From assembly GCA_016713725.1 (NCBI GenBank), contig JADJOO010000013.1, forward strand, positions 62,001-126,000: a stretch of DNA of 64,000 bases. The letters run 5' to 3'. This document shows, piece by piece, positions 9,043-18,145 of this stretch. A program made the translations under genes and the position numbers. The notes beneath the pieces were generated by a model. That model made no database searches. It had not been told where the DNA came from and worked only from the letters and a program-made list of their open reading frames with translations. This stretch comes from Pseudomonadota bacterium (GTDB lineage: Bacteria > Pseudomonadota > Gammaproteobacteria > Steroidobacterales > Steroidobacteraceae). Position 1 is the stretch's first letter; every line of letters starts with the position of its first letter.

Positions 9043-10041
9043 TCAGGTCCCTTCGGTCGGCGTCGGGGCAACCTCGGCAGCGGCTGCAGGAGCGGCAGCC
9101 GCAGCAGCCGGCTTCTTGCGCGCAGCTTCACGACGGGCCATGAACGCCTCGGCGCTCTCTTCCGGATCGGCCTCGACGAGTTCCTCGGCGCGCTGCTCGG
9201 CAGCGGCGGAATCGTCGGCCGGCTTGCGCCTGGGGCTGGCGGCGGTCTTCTTGCGGGCCGGGGCCTTGCGGGAGGGCTTCGGCGCACCTGTGCGGGAACG
9301 CGGCTTGCCTTCCTCGTCGAGTTCGACGAATTCGTCTTCACCGACCGGCATTTCCAGGACCGTCGAACGGCCTTCAATGACGGCATCGGCGATGCCCGCG
9401 GTGTAGAGCTGGATCGCGCGCATGGCGTCGTCGTTGCCCGGGATCACGTAGCTGATGCCTTCCGGCGAGCAGTTGGTGTCGACCACTGCGACGACCGGGA
9501 TGCCGAGCTTCTGCGCTTCGTGGATCGCGATCTTCTCGTGACCGACGTCGATCACGAACATCACGTCCGGAATGCCGTCCATGTCCTTGATGCCACCGAG
9601 GCTGCGGTCGAGCTTCTCGCGCTCGCGACGCACCATCTGCGCTTCGCGCTTGCTGCGCTGGTCGAGCGTGCCGTTCGCCTGCATCTCGTCGATTTCGGCG
9701 AGGCGGCGGATCGACTGCTTGATCGTCTTGAAGTTGGTGAGCATGCCGCCGAGCCAGCGGTGGCTGACGTAAGGCATGCCGCAGCGGGCCGCTTCCTGGG
9801 CAATCGAGTCGCGCGCGGAACGCTTGGTACCAACGAACAGGACCTTGCCGCCGTCAGCGATGACGTTGCGGATGAACCCCGCGGCCTCGTTGTAGAGGGG
9901 CAGCGAGTGCTCGAGATTGATGATGTGGATTCGGTTACGTTCGCCGAAGATGAATTGGGACATCTTCGGGTTCCAGAAGCGGGTCTGGTGTCCAAAATGA
10001 ACACCCGCTTCCAGCATCTGTCGCATGGACATGCCGGTCAT
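9043..10041 (-). CDS. rpsB: 30S ribosomal protein S2 with long C-terminal tail
   Basis: The first 240 or so residues are a normal S2 (SMRQMLEAGVHFGHQTRFWN; VDTNCSPEGISYVIPGNDDA). The protein is 332 residues long against about 241 in E. coli. The extra C-terminal part is rich in Lys, Arg, Ala and Pro (KPSRKAPARKKTAAS), then acidic, then Ala/Pro-rich, and is probably disordered. The ATG at 10041 was chosen because AAGGAG lies 7-8 nt upstream and the next codons match the family. A frame opening further upstream is untranslated leader. Confidence 0.95.
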   Translation of the reverse strand: MTGMSMRQMLEAGVHFGHQTRFWNPKMSQFIFGERNRIHIINLEHSLPLYNEAAGFIRNVIADGGKVLFVGTKRSARDSIAQEAARCGMPYVSHRWLGGMLTNFKTIKQSIRRLAEIDEMQANGTLDQRSKREAQMVRREREKLDRSLGGIKDMDGIPDVMFVIDVGHEKIAIHEAQKLGIPVVAVVDTNCSPEGISYVIPGNDDAMRAIQLYTAGIADAVIEGRSTVLEMPVGEDEFVELDEEGKPRSRTGAPKPSRKAPARKKTAASPRRKPADDSAAAEQRAEELVEADPEESAEAFMARREAARKKPAAAAAAPAAAAEVAPTPTEGT

Positions 10042-10163
10042 AGAAAACTCCTTGAAGGGTTGAACCTCCACACACCCCATGCGGCAACCCAGGAAAGTCT
10101 CACGACCTGCCGGGCACCCAGCCACACGTGACGGTGTGTGTGCGGATTTCGTTGTCAAAAAAG
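10042..10163 (-). promoter_or_regulatory. rpsB 5' leader, candidate S2 autoregulatory structure
   Basis: The 120-nt leader between the predicted transcription start and rpsB can close on itself. Positions 10133-10142 (GGTGTGTGTG on the plus strand) are complementary to CACACACC at 10069-10076, just before the AAGGAG site. S2 represses its own leader in E. coli and relatives. That this leader does the same is inference. Confidence 0.4.
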
Positions 10164-10170
10164 GCCGCGC

Positions 10171-10199
10171 TTTATACCATCGCGGCCTCGGATTATCAA
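10171..10199 (-). promoter_or_regulatory. rpsB promoter
   Basis: On the minus strand a -35 box TTGATA (10194-10199) is followed by a 17-nt spacer and a -10 box TATAAA (10171-10176). The discriminator after it is GCGCGGCC, a G/C-rich stretch typical of stringently controlled ribosomal promoters. Transcription would start near 10163-10165. Confidence 0.7.
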
Positions 10200-10286
10200 T
10201 TACTTACGCGCTCCGTCCCTGCCCACCCTCTCCCGCCCCCGGGCGGGTGCCAGCCAGGAGGTCCGGGGCGTGAGGACCCGCTCTAA

Positions 10287-11108
10287 ATGCAGTATTCCCC
10301 GACCCCGGCGCCCGTTTCGTCCAAGGACGCCTCCGGGCATGTGCTGATCAAGGGCCCCTCGGACCAGGCCGCGATGCGCGTCGCGGGCCGCCTCGCTGCC
10401 GACGTGCTCGACATGATCGGGCCCAGGATCGTCCCGGGCGTCACGACGGACGATCTGAACCGGGTGTGCCACGATTACATCGTGGGCCAGCAACAGGCGG
10501 TCCCCGCCCCGCTTGACTACCGCGGCTTCCCGAAGTCGATCTGCACGTCGGTGAACCACGTGGTCTGCCACGGCATTCCGGGCGACCGGAAACTGAAGCA
10601 CGGCGACATCGTCAACATCGACATCACCGTGATCAAGGGCGGATTCCACGGTGACACCAGCCGCATGTTCCACGTCGGCAAGCCGCTGCCGCACGCGGTT
10701 CGCCTGTGCGACCTCACTTACCGGGCCCTGTGGCTCGGTATCCGCACGGTGCGGCCCGGCGCGCGTCTCGGCGACATCGGCGCCACGATCCAGAAGTTCG
10801 TCGAAGCGAACCATTGCTCGGTCGTGCGCGAATACTGCGGCCACGGCATCGGCCGCGGCTTCCACGAGGATCCGCAGGTGCTGCATTACGGCACGGCGGG
10901 CACCGGACTCGAACTCGAAGCCGGCATGACCTTCACCATCGAACCGATGGTCAACGCGGGCCGGCGCGACGTGCGCCTGCTGCCGGATGGCTGGACGGTG
11001 ATCACGCGCGACCATTCGCTTTCGGCGCAGTGGGAGCACACCATCCTCGTGACCCCGGCCGGCCATGAAGTCCTGACGCTCGGCGCCGGCGAGCAGCCCC
11101 CGGCGTGA
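10287..11108 (+). CDS. map: Methionine aminopeptidase type I
   Basis: This enzyme removes the initiator methionine from nascent proteins. The 273-residue sequence has the pita-bread fold ligands in order: substrate His in VCHGIPGDRK, metal Asp residues in NIDITVIKGGFHGDTSR, His in GHGIGRGFHEDP, Glu in FTIEPMVNAG and Glu in QWEHTILVT. The gene is divergent from rpsB, a common pairing. Its TGA overlaps the GTG start of glnD, so the two are likely co-translated. The N-terminus is about 10 residues longer than in E. coli. Confidence 0.96.
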   Translation: MQYSPTPAPVSSKDASGHVLIKGPSDQAAMRVAGRLAADVLDMIGPRIVPGVTTDDLNRVCHDYIVGQQQAVPAPLDYRGFPKSICTSVNHVVCHGIPGDRKLKHGDIVNIDITVIKGGFHGDTSRMFHVGKPLPHAVRLCDLTYRALWLGIRTVRPGARLGDIGATIQKFVEANHCSVVREYCGHGIGRGFHEDPQVLHYGTAGTGLELEAGMTFTIEPMVNAGRRDVRLLPDGWTVITRDHSLSAQWEHTILVTPAGHEVLTLGAGEQPPA

Positions 11109-13760
11109 GCACACCGCTGGCTCCGATCGACGACCTGGACCCGGGCCCGATCCCCTACGCACCCGCTGCGTGGCCCTTCCTGGCAACGTTGCCCACCGCG
11201 CTGGCGGCCACGGGCGACACGATTGCTGCCTTTCGCACGGCGCTGGCCGATGGCGATGCCAGCCTCAAGTTGCGGTTTGCCGACGACGAGCCGGTGGAAG
11301 GCCTCGTGCGCGATCGCGCGCGCATGGTCGACATCGTGCTGCGCAGCGCCTGGCAGCTGCACGTGGGCGCACATGCGAACGAGGTTAACCTGATCGCCGT
11401 CGGTGGCTATGGCCGCGGCGAACTGCACCCCTGCTCCGACATCGACGTCCTGATCCTGCTGCCGAAGAGCGAAGTCGTCGCAGCCGAAGCCGGGATCGAG
11501 CGCTTCCTGGCGTTCCTGTGGGACATCGGTCTCGAAGTCGGTCACTCGGTGCGCACGATCGACGACTGCCAGCGCGAAAGCGCAGCGGACGTCAGTGTGG
11601 CGACCACGTTCATCGAAGCACGCCTGCTCTGCGGACCCGATCACCTGTTCCAGTCGATGCGCCGGGCACTCGCGCAGGACAAGGTGTGGTCGTCGAAGGC
11701 GTTCTTCGAAGCGAAGGTCGCCGAACAGCAGTCGCGCCATCACCGCTACCACGACACCGGTTACAACCTCGAGCCGAACGTGAAGGCCAGCCCGGGCGGC
11801 CTGCGCGACATCCAGACGATCGGCTGGGTCGCCAAGCGGCATTTCGGCGCCGAAACGCTGGATGAGCTGATCGGGCACGGTTTTCTCACGGACGCCGAGT
11901 TGCGCAAGCTGCGGCAGGCACAGGCGTTCCTGTGGAAGGTGCGCTTCGCGCTGCACACGATCACCGGCCGGCGCGAAGACCGGCTGCTGTTCGATCACCA
12001 GATCCGCATCGCGAAGCAGTTCGGCTACGAGGACGCGACCTACACGCTCGCGGTCGAGCAGTTCATGCAGCGGTATTACCGCACCGTGATGGACGTCAGC
12101 CTGCTGAACGAAATGCTGCTGCAGCTGTTCCGCGAGGCGATCCTGAACGAGGGCGAGAACACGATCGTCCCGCTCAACCCGCGCTTCCAGATCCGCAACG
12201 ATTACCTCGAGGTGACGGGCGACGACACGTTCGTCCGCAACCCTTCGGCCATCCTCGAGCTGTTCCGCCTGCTGCAGGAGAACCCGGACGTCCGCGGCGT
12301 GCGCGCCACGACCATCCGCCTGCTCGGCCGGCACCTGTGGCTGATCGATGAAGAGTTCCGCCAGAACCCGCGGCATCACCGGCTGTTCCTCGAACTGCTG
12401 CGCGCACCGGCGGGCGTCACGCACGAGCTGCGCCGCATGAATCTGTACGGCGTGCTCGGCCGCTACATTCCGGCGTTCGGCCGCGTCGTCGGCCGCATGC
12501 AGTACGACCTGTTCCACGCCTACACGGTCGACGCGCACATCCTCTTCGTGCTGCGCAACCTGCGCCGCATGGCGCTGCCGCGCTTCGAGCACGAGCTGCC
12601 CGAGATGTCACGCCTGTTCGCCACGCTGCAGCGACCGGAACTCGTGTACCTTGCCGCGCTGTTTCACGACATCGCCAAGGGTCGCGGCGGCGACCACTCC
12701 GACCTGGGGTCAGTCGATGCTGAGGCGTTCTGCCTGGAGCAGGGACTCACGCGCTACGACTCGCGCCTGGTGTCCTGGCTCGTGCGCAACCACCTGCTGT
12801 TCTCGGTCACGGCGCAGAAGAAAGACATCTCCGATCCCAAGGTCATCCAGGACTTCGCGCGGACCGTCGGCGACCAGACCCACCTCGACTACCTGTACCT
12901 GCTGACCGTCGCCGACGTGCGCGGCACCAACCCGAAGCTCTGGAATTCGTGGAAGGCGTCGCTGTTCCACGATTTCTACGAGCGCGTGCGCCGCGCGTTG
13001 CGCCGCGGCATCGAGTCGCCGGTCGATCGCGTCGAACTCGTCGCCGAGACCAAGGCCAAGGCGCTCGAACTGCTGGCGCACGAACACGTGCAACCCGAAC
13101 GCGCCGCGACGATCTGGGCGCGCATGAACGACATTTACTTCCTGCGCTACACCCCGGCCGAGGTTGCGTGGCACACGACGCTGCTTGCCGACACCGAGCC
13201 CGATGACGTCTCGCTGCTCGTGGCCGTGCGTACGACGGTGGAGCGCGGCGGCAATGCGGTGCTCACCTGTGGGCCGCACCGCCAGGAAAACTTCGCTCGC
13301 ACGACCGCCCTGCTCGACCAGATGGGACTCAACATCGTCGACGCGCGCATCACGCCGCTCGACGACGGCCTGGGGCTCGACACGTACCTGGTGCTTGAGG
13401 ACACGGGCCTGCCGATCGCCGACAGGCAACGCGCCCACCAGATCGAGCAGCAGCTGCGCCGGGTCCTGCTCAGCCCCGAAGTCGACCTGCCGGTGGTCAC
13501 GCGCCGCGCACCGCGCCAGGTCCGCATGTTCACGACCCGACGCAGATCACGTTTACCGAGGACCCGCTGCAGGGGTGTTTCTCGCCGAACAGATTGACGT
13601 CAACACCGCCAAGATCATGACCATCGGCGAACGCGCAGAGGACGTGTTCTACATCACCGGTGCGCAGGGCGGCCCGTTGCCGGATGCGGCCTGCGATCGT
13701 TTGCGCGAACGCATCGGGCAGACGCTCGACCGGCGCGACCAGGCAATTCGACCGGCCTGA
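11105..13760 (+). CDS. glnD: GlnD, PII uridylyltransferase/uridylyl-removing enzyme (damaged 3' end)
   Basis: GlnD senses glutamine and modifies or unmodifies PII proteins. The nucleotidyltransferase motif GGYGRGELHPCSDIDVLIL is near residues 100-118. The HD phosphohydrolase motif (LFHDIAKGRGGDHSDLG) is near 518-535, followed by the first ACT domain (about 700-790). The second ACT domain is broken. The frame slips near 13537, and again near 13575 between TFTEDPLQ and GVFLAEQIDVNTAKIM. About 20 residues expected between these two pieces are absent. The last frame ends ...GERAEDVFYITGAQ... at 13760. A GTG start overlaps the map stop. Confidence 0.9.
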
Positions 13761-13787
13761 CTTGACCGAACGCCGGATCTGCTCGAT

Positions 13788-15011
13788 TTGAATCCCCGGC
13801 TCGACCTGCTGCAGCCCTACCCGTTCGAGCAACTGCGCACGCTGCTCGCGGGTGAGGTGCCGCCGGCATCGCTGCGCCCGATCCCGCTGTCCATCGGCGA
13901 ACCCAGGCACGCGCCCCCGGCCTTCGTGGCCGCGGCCCTGGTGGGCGCCCTCGGTGAGTCGCTCGGCAGTTACCCGGTGGCGCTCGGCCTGCCGCAACTG
14001 CGCGAGGCAATCGCACGCTGGCTCGAGCGACGGTTCGGCCTGCCCGAGCAGATCGTGCAGGCGGACGACATGGTGCTGCCGGTCAACGGCACGCGCGAAG
14101 CGCTGTTCTCGTTCGTGCAGGCGGCGGTCGACGCCGAATCCGCGGCGCGCGGCGCGCGACCGCTCGTACTGATGCCGAACCCTTTCTATCAGATCTATGA
14201 GGGCGCAGCGCTGCTCGCGGGTGCCGAACCGCGGTTCCTCGACTGCACCGAAGCGAATGCGTATCTGCCCGACCTGGACGCAATCGACGCGGCGACCTGG
14301 AATCGCTGCCAGGTGCTGTTCCTTTGCAGCCCCGGCAACCCGACGGGCGCCGTCATGCCGGACGCCTACCTGCAACGCGCGCTGGAACTCTCGTCCCGCC
14401 ACGGCTTCGTGATCGCATCGGACGAGTGCTACTCGGAACTGTATTTCGACGAGGCGTCGCCGCCCACGGGACTGCTGCAGGCTGCGTTTCGCGCGGGCAA
14501 CACGGCGTTCGAGCGCTGTGTCGTGTTCCACAGCCTGTCAAAGCGCTCGAGCGTGCCGGGCCTGCGTTCCGGCTTTGTCGCCGGTGACGCAAAGTTCCTC
14601 GCGCGCTACCGGCTTTATCGCACCTATCACGGCTGCGCCGTGCCGGTGCACACTCAACTCGCGAGCCTGCCGGCGTGGAACGACGAAGCACACGTCGTGC
14701 AGAACCGCCGCCTGTACCGCGAGAAGTTCGCGCGTGTCACGCCGGTGATCGCGGCAGCCCTGCAGCAGGACCTTGCCGTCCCCACGGGCGGCTTTTATCT
14801 CTGGCCGCGCGTTGGTGATGACGAAGCCTTCACGCGCGGCCTGTTCGCACAGCAGCACGTGACTGTGCTGCCGGGCCGCTACCTCGCGCGTGAGACGGGG
14901 GCCGGCAATCCCGGGCTGGGGCGCATTCGGATTTCGCTGGTGGCCAGTCTCGAGGACTGCGACGAAGCCGCGCGCCGGATCGCGGAGTTCGTGCAGGCAG
15001 GCATCCGCTGA
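13788..15011 (+). CDS. dapC: Succinyldiaminopimelate transaminase DapC
   Basis: This fold-type I PLP aminotransferase (407 residues) converts N-succinyl-2-amino-6-ketopimelate to N-succinyl-LL-diaminopimelate in lysine and peptidoglycan synthesis. The PLP lysine is in VFHSLSKRSSVPGLRSG. Other family motifs are SPGNPTGAVM, SDECYSELYF and the N-terminal LDLLQPYPFEQLRTLL, which is typical of the DapC subgroup. A TTG start at 13788 matches that N-terminus. It follows glnD, and dapD and dapE are also in the window, so the whole succinylase branch after DapB is represented. Confidence 0.9.
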   Translation: MNPRLDLLQPYPFEQLRTLLAGEVPPASLRPIPLSIGEPRHAPPAFVAAALVGALGESLGSYPVALGLPQLREAIARWLERRFGLPEQIVQADDMVLPVNGTREALFSFVQAAVDAESAARGARPLVLMPNPFYQIYEGAALLAGAEPRFLDCTEANAYLPDLDAIDAATWNRCQVLFLCSPGNPTGAVMPDAYLQRALELSSRHGFVIASDECYSELYFDEASPPTGLLQAAFRAGNTAFERCVVFHSLSKRSSVPGLRSGFVAGDAKFLARYRLYRTYHGCAVPVHTQLASLPAWNDEAHVVQNRRLYREKFARVTPVIAAALQQDLAVPTGGFYLWPRVGDDEAFTRGLFAQQHVTVLPGRYLARETGAGNPGLGRIRISLVASLEDCDEAARRIAEFVQAGIR

Positions 15012-15074
15012 TCCGGCATCGCCGGTACTGGAGCCGCGCCAATGCCGGCGCTTCATCCCGCGCCGAGGTGCAGG

Positions 15075-15323
15075 TCAGGGAATGCCGAACTGTGCCTTGA
15101 AGCGCTGCAGTTCGTCCCATACGGCCGGATCGACGGTCTGCGGATTCACCCGGGCGAAAACGCGGGTGAGCACGTCCTTTTCCCTTTCGTCCACCGTACC
15201 GTCCTGCAGAGCGAGGCGCTCGAGCATCTGCAACTCGTCGCCGTCGATCAGCCCGTCGTTGGCAAATACATGCAGAAATGAATACTGCATGATCGCGTTC
15301 CAGTTGCTGTCGCTGCTTGTCAT
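15075..15323 (-). CDS. Small acidic TerB-like protein
   Basis: The 82-residue soluble protein has the pattern NDGLIDGDELQMLERLALQD followed by GTVDEREKDVLTRVF. This is a paired acidic-turn/helix arrangement seen in TerB/DUF533-type helical domains. The ATG at 15323 was preferred over an upstream start because an AGGATA site precedes it. It converges with dapC over a 63-bp gap with a short hairpin (CCGGCAT at 15015-15021 with ATGCCGG at 15042-15048). Function unknown; the TerB relation is pattern recognition only. Confidence 0.6.
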   Translation of the reverse strand: MTSSDSNWNAIMQYSFLHVFANDGLIDGDELQMLERLALQDGTVDEREKDVLTRVFARVNPQTVDPAVWDELQRFKAQFGIP

Positions 15324-15625
15324 TATCCTGCTCTTCCCCAGTACTGCTCGAGAATGCGCCATGGCGTGACCCGGCTGTCGAAACTGAAGCGCTGCAGGTT
15401 AAGCAAAAAATATGACAGTCGTTTGAACGTTCGATGTCACCGGCCCCACGCGCGCGCCTTGACCCGCGCGTGGCAGCGGACCTGGCCGAGCGCCCCCCTT
15501 TCGCTCGACATAAGTGCCTGCATGTAAGCAGCTTGCAACATGGCTGCCACAGAATCGTCGCAACCAATGGCTAGGCTGCGCACATTAGGCCGGCGCAAAC
15601 CAGCCGCGCCGGACGGCAGGCGCCT

Positions 15626-16168
15626 ATGACATCGACCGTCACGACCGGCCTCTGGCAACGCTTCGATCATGCGGAACACGCGCTCTGCCTGCGGGTCAAT
15701 CGAGGCTGCCACCACGTTACGACTCGTCGGCTGTTCGTGACGATCAGCCGGCTCGGCGACGGCATCTTCTGGTACGTGCTGATGCTGGCCTTCGCATTGA
15801 GCGGTCCGCAGGGTGCCATCGTGGCCGCCCAGATGACGGTCGCCGGTCTCGCCGGGACGGCGCTGTACCGGCAACTGAAGCACCGCCTCGTGCGAGAGCG
15901 TCCTTTCATCTCGTACGCGGGCATTCAGTCGGGTACAGCTCCGCTGGACCGGTACAGCTTCCCATCCGGCCACACGCTGCACGCCGTCAGCTTTACGCTG
16001 ATCGCCACGACTCACGCGCCGGAACTCGCCCTGCTGCTCGTCCCTTTCGCGTTGCTGGTGGCGGCTTCGCGCGTGGTGCTGGGGCTACACTACCCGACGG
16101 ACGTTCTCGCCGGGGCGGCAATCGGCGCGACACTCGCTCGCGGCCTCGTGTCGCTCTGGCCAGTATAA
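15626..16168 (+). CDS. PAP2-family membrane phosphatase
   Basis: The 180-residue protein has four to five hydrophobic segments and the three phosphatase motifs in order. These are KHRLVRERPF (motif 1), SFPSGHTLHA (motif 2, His about residue 120) and SRVVLGLHYPTDV (motif 3). Such enzymes dephosphorylate lipid phosphates such as undecaprenyl diphosphate or phosphatidate at the outer face of the inner membrane. The substrate here cannot be told. It stands alone, divergent from the TerB-like gene. About 300 bp lie between them, with no regulatory signal I can support. Confidence 0.85.
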   Translation: MTSTVTTGLWQRFDHAEHALCLRVNRGCHHVTTRRLFVTISRLGDGIFWYVLMLAFALSGPQGAIVAAQMTVAGLAGTALYRQLKHRLVRERPFISYAGIQSGTAPLDRYSFPSGHTLHAVSFTLIATTHAPELALLLVPFALLVAASRVVLGLHYPTDVLAGAAIGATLARGLVSLWPV

Positions 16169-16227
16169 AGCGCCGTCCTTGCGGCGCAGACTCGCCGCAG
16201 CCTGGAAAACGCACCGTAAAGGTCAGG

Positions 16228-16914
16228 CTACCGGGTCAATCCTTCCCGTCGCAACTTGTCGGCGATCGCTGCGGCAAAGTCATGCAGAGCAGCGTCGGAC
16301 GACTCGAGCTTGGTCGCTTTGGTCTCCAGCGTATAAATCAGGGACTTGTCCCGCGTCCGGTAGAACCTCGACTCGACCCGGGCTTCGCCCTGGGCAATCG
16401 TGAATGCGGGCGCCGTGGCAAACTCGCCATAGATGACCGGTACGCCGTACACGCCGTAGTACCCGGTCGCGAAACCCGCATCCGTGGCCTTGTAGGCTGC
16501 GGTGCCGCGCGTGTCCCTGCTGCCGCCTTCCTTCATTTCGACTTCCCTGGCAATGAGACTGGTCGCCAGCACGGCGTCGGCTTGAGCAATGGCGATCGCC
16601 TGCTCGATGCTCTCGAGGGTCAGCGGGTTCTTTTCCTTGACCGCGTCGCAACTCCGGATGACCTCGACTGACTCGCTCTTCAGCTGCGACGCCATGAAGA
16701 ACTCGAACGCGCAGCGCTGATTGACGTTCGGGCTGACGCCGACGACCAGCACCCGGGTGAATGATTGCTTGCGCGGCGCGCCTTCCTGCCACGTACCCTT
16801 GACCGTGGTCCTCGCCTCGACAGTACTGACAAACAACGCGGCCCCGATCACGTAGAGCATCGCCCCGACGGCCACGCTCCGGACAGATCGGCCAATGGAG
16901 GTCCTGTAAGGCAC
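16228..16914 (-). CDS. Periplasmic protein of unknown function
   Basis: The 228-residue protein has a basic N-terminus and a hydrophobic segment (AVGAMLYVIGAALFVSTVEA), probably a signal peptide or anchor. The remaining domain begins TRVLVVGVSPNVNQRCAFE and contains a helix with a conserved-looking Cys (VIRSCDAVKE). It resembles small alpha/beta periplasmic domains of the DUF4136/CsgG-like kind, but I do not recognise the family. A GTG at 16914 with AGGAA 8 nt upstream was chosen. The frame is open much further upstream only because of a probable indel in the preceding gene. Confidence 0.55.
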   Translation of the reverse strand: MPYRTSIGRSVRSVAVGAMLYVIGAALFVSTVEARTTVKGTWQEGAPRKQSFTRVLVVGVSPNVNQRCAFEFFMASQLKSESVEVIRSCDAVKEKNPLTLESIEQAIAIAQADAVLATSLIAREVEMKEGGSRDTRGTAAYKATDAGFATGYYGVYGVPVIYGEFATAPAFTIAQGEARVESRFYRTRDKSLIYTLETKATKLESSDAALHDFAAAIADKLRREGLTR

Positions 16915-17024
16915 TGAGTGTTCCTGGTTGGGTGAGGGCTCGAAGGACGCGCTGTGCCGGCATCGCCCCGGTTGCAGTCTAGCGGGATCGACGCTGCAGC
17001 GGGTGCTGGGTACCGGCGGCCTCA

Positions 17025-17376
17025 TCAGTTGCTGGCCTGCTCCGCGGCCAACGCTGCCTGCCAGGGCGTCGGCCTCAGCGAGAACTTCTGGATCGATATC
17101 ACCGGGCAATCGATCAAGCGTATCCATCGGCTGCTCGGCTTCGTGACCGTCGGCCCTACCCGTCGTCGACGCGGATTCCGCCGCTGCGTCAGCCAACGGT
17201 GCCGCTGCCAGGGCGCGCGGCTGACCCATGATCGCAAGGGCGCCGGTGTCCCGCCCCCCATGGCTGGAGCGATCGAACACGCCGACCTGCCAGAGGCCCA
17301 GGGCGACTCCAACAGCGAACAAGGCCGCGATCATCCGGGCCGGAAACCGCAGCGCAGTTTCAGTGTGCATGGCCAT
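17025..17376 (-). CDS. Small membrane-anchored protein, probable frameshift
   Basis: The ATG overlaps the end of the preceding lipoprotein gene by 17 bp. It opens MAMHTETALRFPARMIAALF, with a single membrane segment (IAALFAVGVALGLWQVGVF). A low-complexity Ala/Asp-rich region follows. In the sequence as given this frame runs through into the next gene. Removing one base in the CCC run near 17058 (after AEADA) gives a plausible helical end, WQAALAAEQASN, and a stop at 17025, about 116 residues in all. Function unknown. Confidence 0.35.
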
Positions 17377-18073
17377 GCAGGTGTCCCCCGCCCTCTCCAG
17401 CCTGAACCCGCATCACGAACGGATCTCGCTCGTGATCGCCAAGGTCCGCATAGTCGAGTATGGCGTAATCAGCGGAAGCGGTGGGTTGCCAGGGCGATTC
17501 GCCAAACTCGAAGGAGCGCAGCAGCTCGACGGTCTCCACCTGGCGATCTGCGCCGCGCCGTTCAATGCGGGTCGGCAGCATCGAGTCGGTGCGCACGGTT
17601 ATGTCCCAGGCAACGTCCCCGACCTCGCCCGTGTAGCGACGGTACGGGTAGCCATCGCGCCACCCGTGCTCACGCTCGCGCAGCGCTCCGATCAGGCGTG
17701 GGTCCAGCAGCGTCGACAATGCGGTCCAGTCAGGGGAAGCGTTCAGAATCTGCAGGTCTTCGCTGCGATATTCGATGCCACGGCGGTCGGCGTGGTAAAG
17801 GCGCGTGTGGAACAGGGTCCTGTCATCCCGCACCCAGAGGTCCCCGGTTTGCGCCGCAGGATTCTCGCGTTCGATCCGATCGTGGGAACGCCAGAAGCGC
17901 CACTGCGACAAGGTCTTGCCTCCCTGTGCGGACTCGACGGTCGTGCGGAACTCGGCCACGACAGGCGGCGGTGATTGGGCCAGCTCGAGCGGCGGCACGG
18001 GCCGCTGGTCGCCGCAGCCGACCAGCACCAGCAGCAACAAGCTCATCGCGGCATTGCGCATTGGTGAATGCAT
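17360..18073 (-). CDS. Lipoprotein with His-rich C-terminus
   Basis: The 237-residue protein has a lipoprotein signal, MSLLLLVLVGCGDQ (lipobox LVGC, lipidated Cys about residue 23). The body has a beta-rich pattern (TRLYHADRRGIEYRSEDLQ; RYTGEVGDVAWDITVRTDS) that I do not recognise. The C-terminus GEGGGHLHGHAH could bind metal. The ATG at 18073 has GGATGA upstream. It lies about 70 bp after the alkaline phosphatase gene on the same strand and overlaps the next small gene, so the four genes 19756-16228 may be one operon. Confidence 0.55.
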   Translation of the reverse strand: MHSPMRNAAMSLLLLVLVGCGDQRPVPPLELAQSPPPVVAEFRTTVESAQGGKTLSQWRFWRSHDRIERENPAAQTGDLWVRDDRTLFHTRLYHADRRGIEYRSEDLQILNASPDWTALSTLLDPRLIGALREREHGWRDGYPYRRYTGEVGDVAWDITVRTDSMLPTRIERRGADRQVETVELLRSFEFGESPWQPTASADYAILDYADLGDHERDPFVMRVQAGEGGGHLHGHAH

Positions 18074-18145
18074 GTTGTCATCCGGCGTGAAGACGGGAGA
18101 GGCCAGGGGCCCCTCCCGCCTGCGTGAATCAACGCTCGGCAAAGC

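Noticed and set aside
10886..12592. 568-codon open frame on the minus strand
   Set aside because: It is antisense to map and glnD and has no motifs.
15405..15432. CTGTCAT-like half site upstream of the TerB-like gene
   Set aside because: Only one 7-mer matches. The units 11 bp before and after do not, so it is not called a Pho box.
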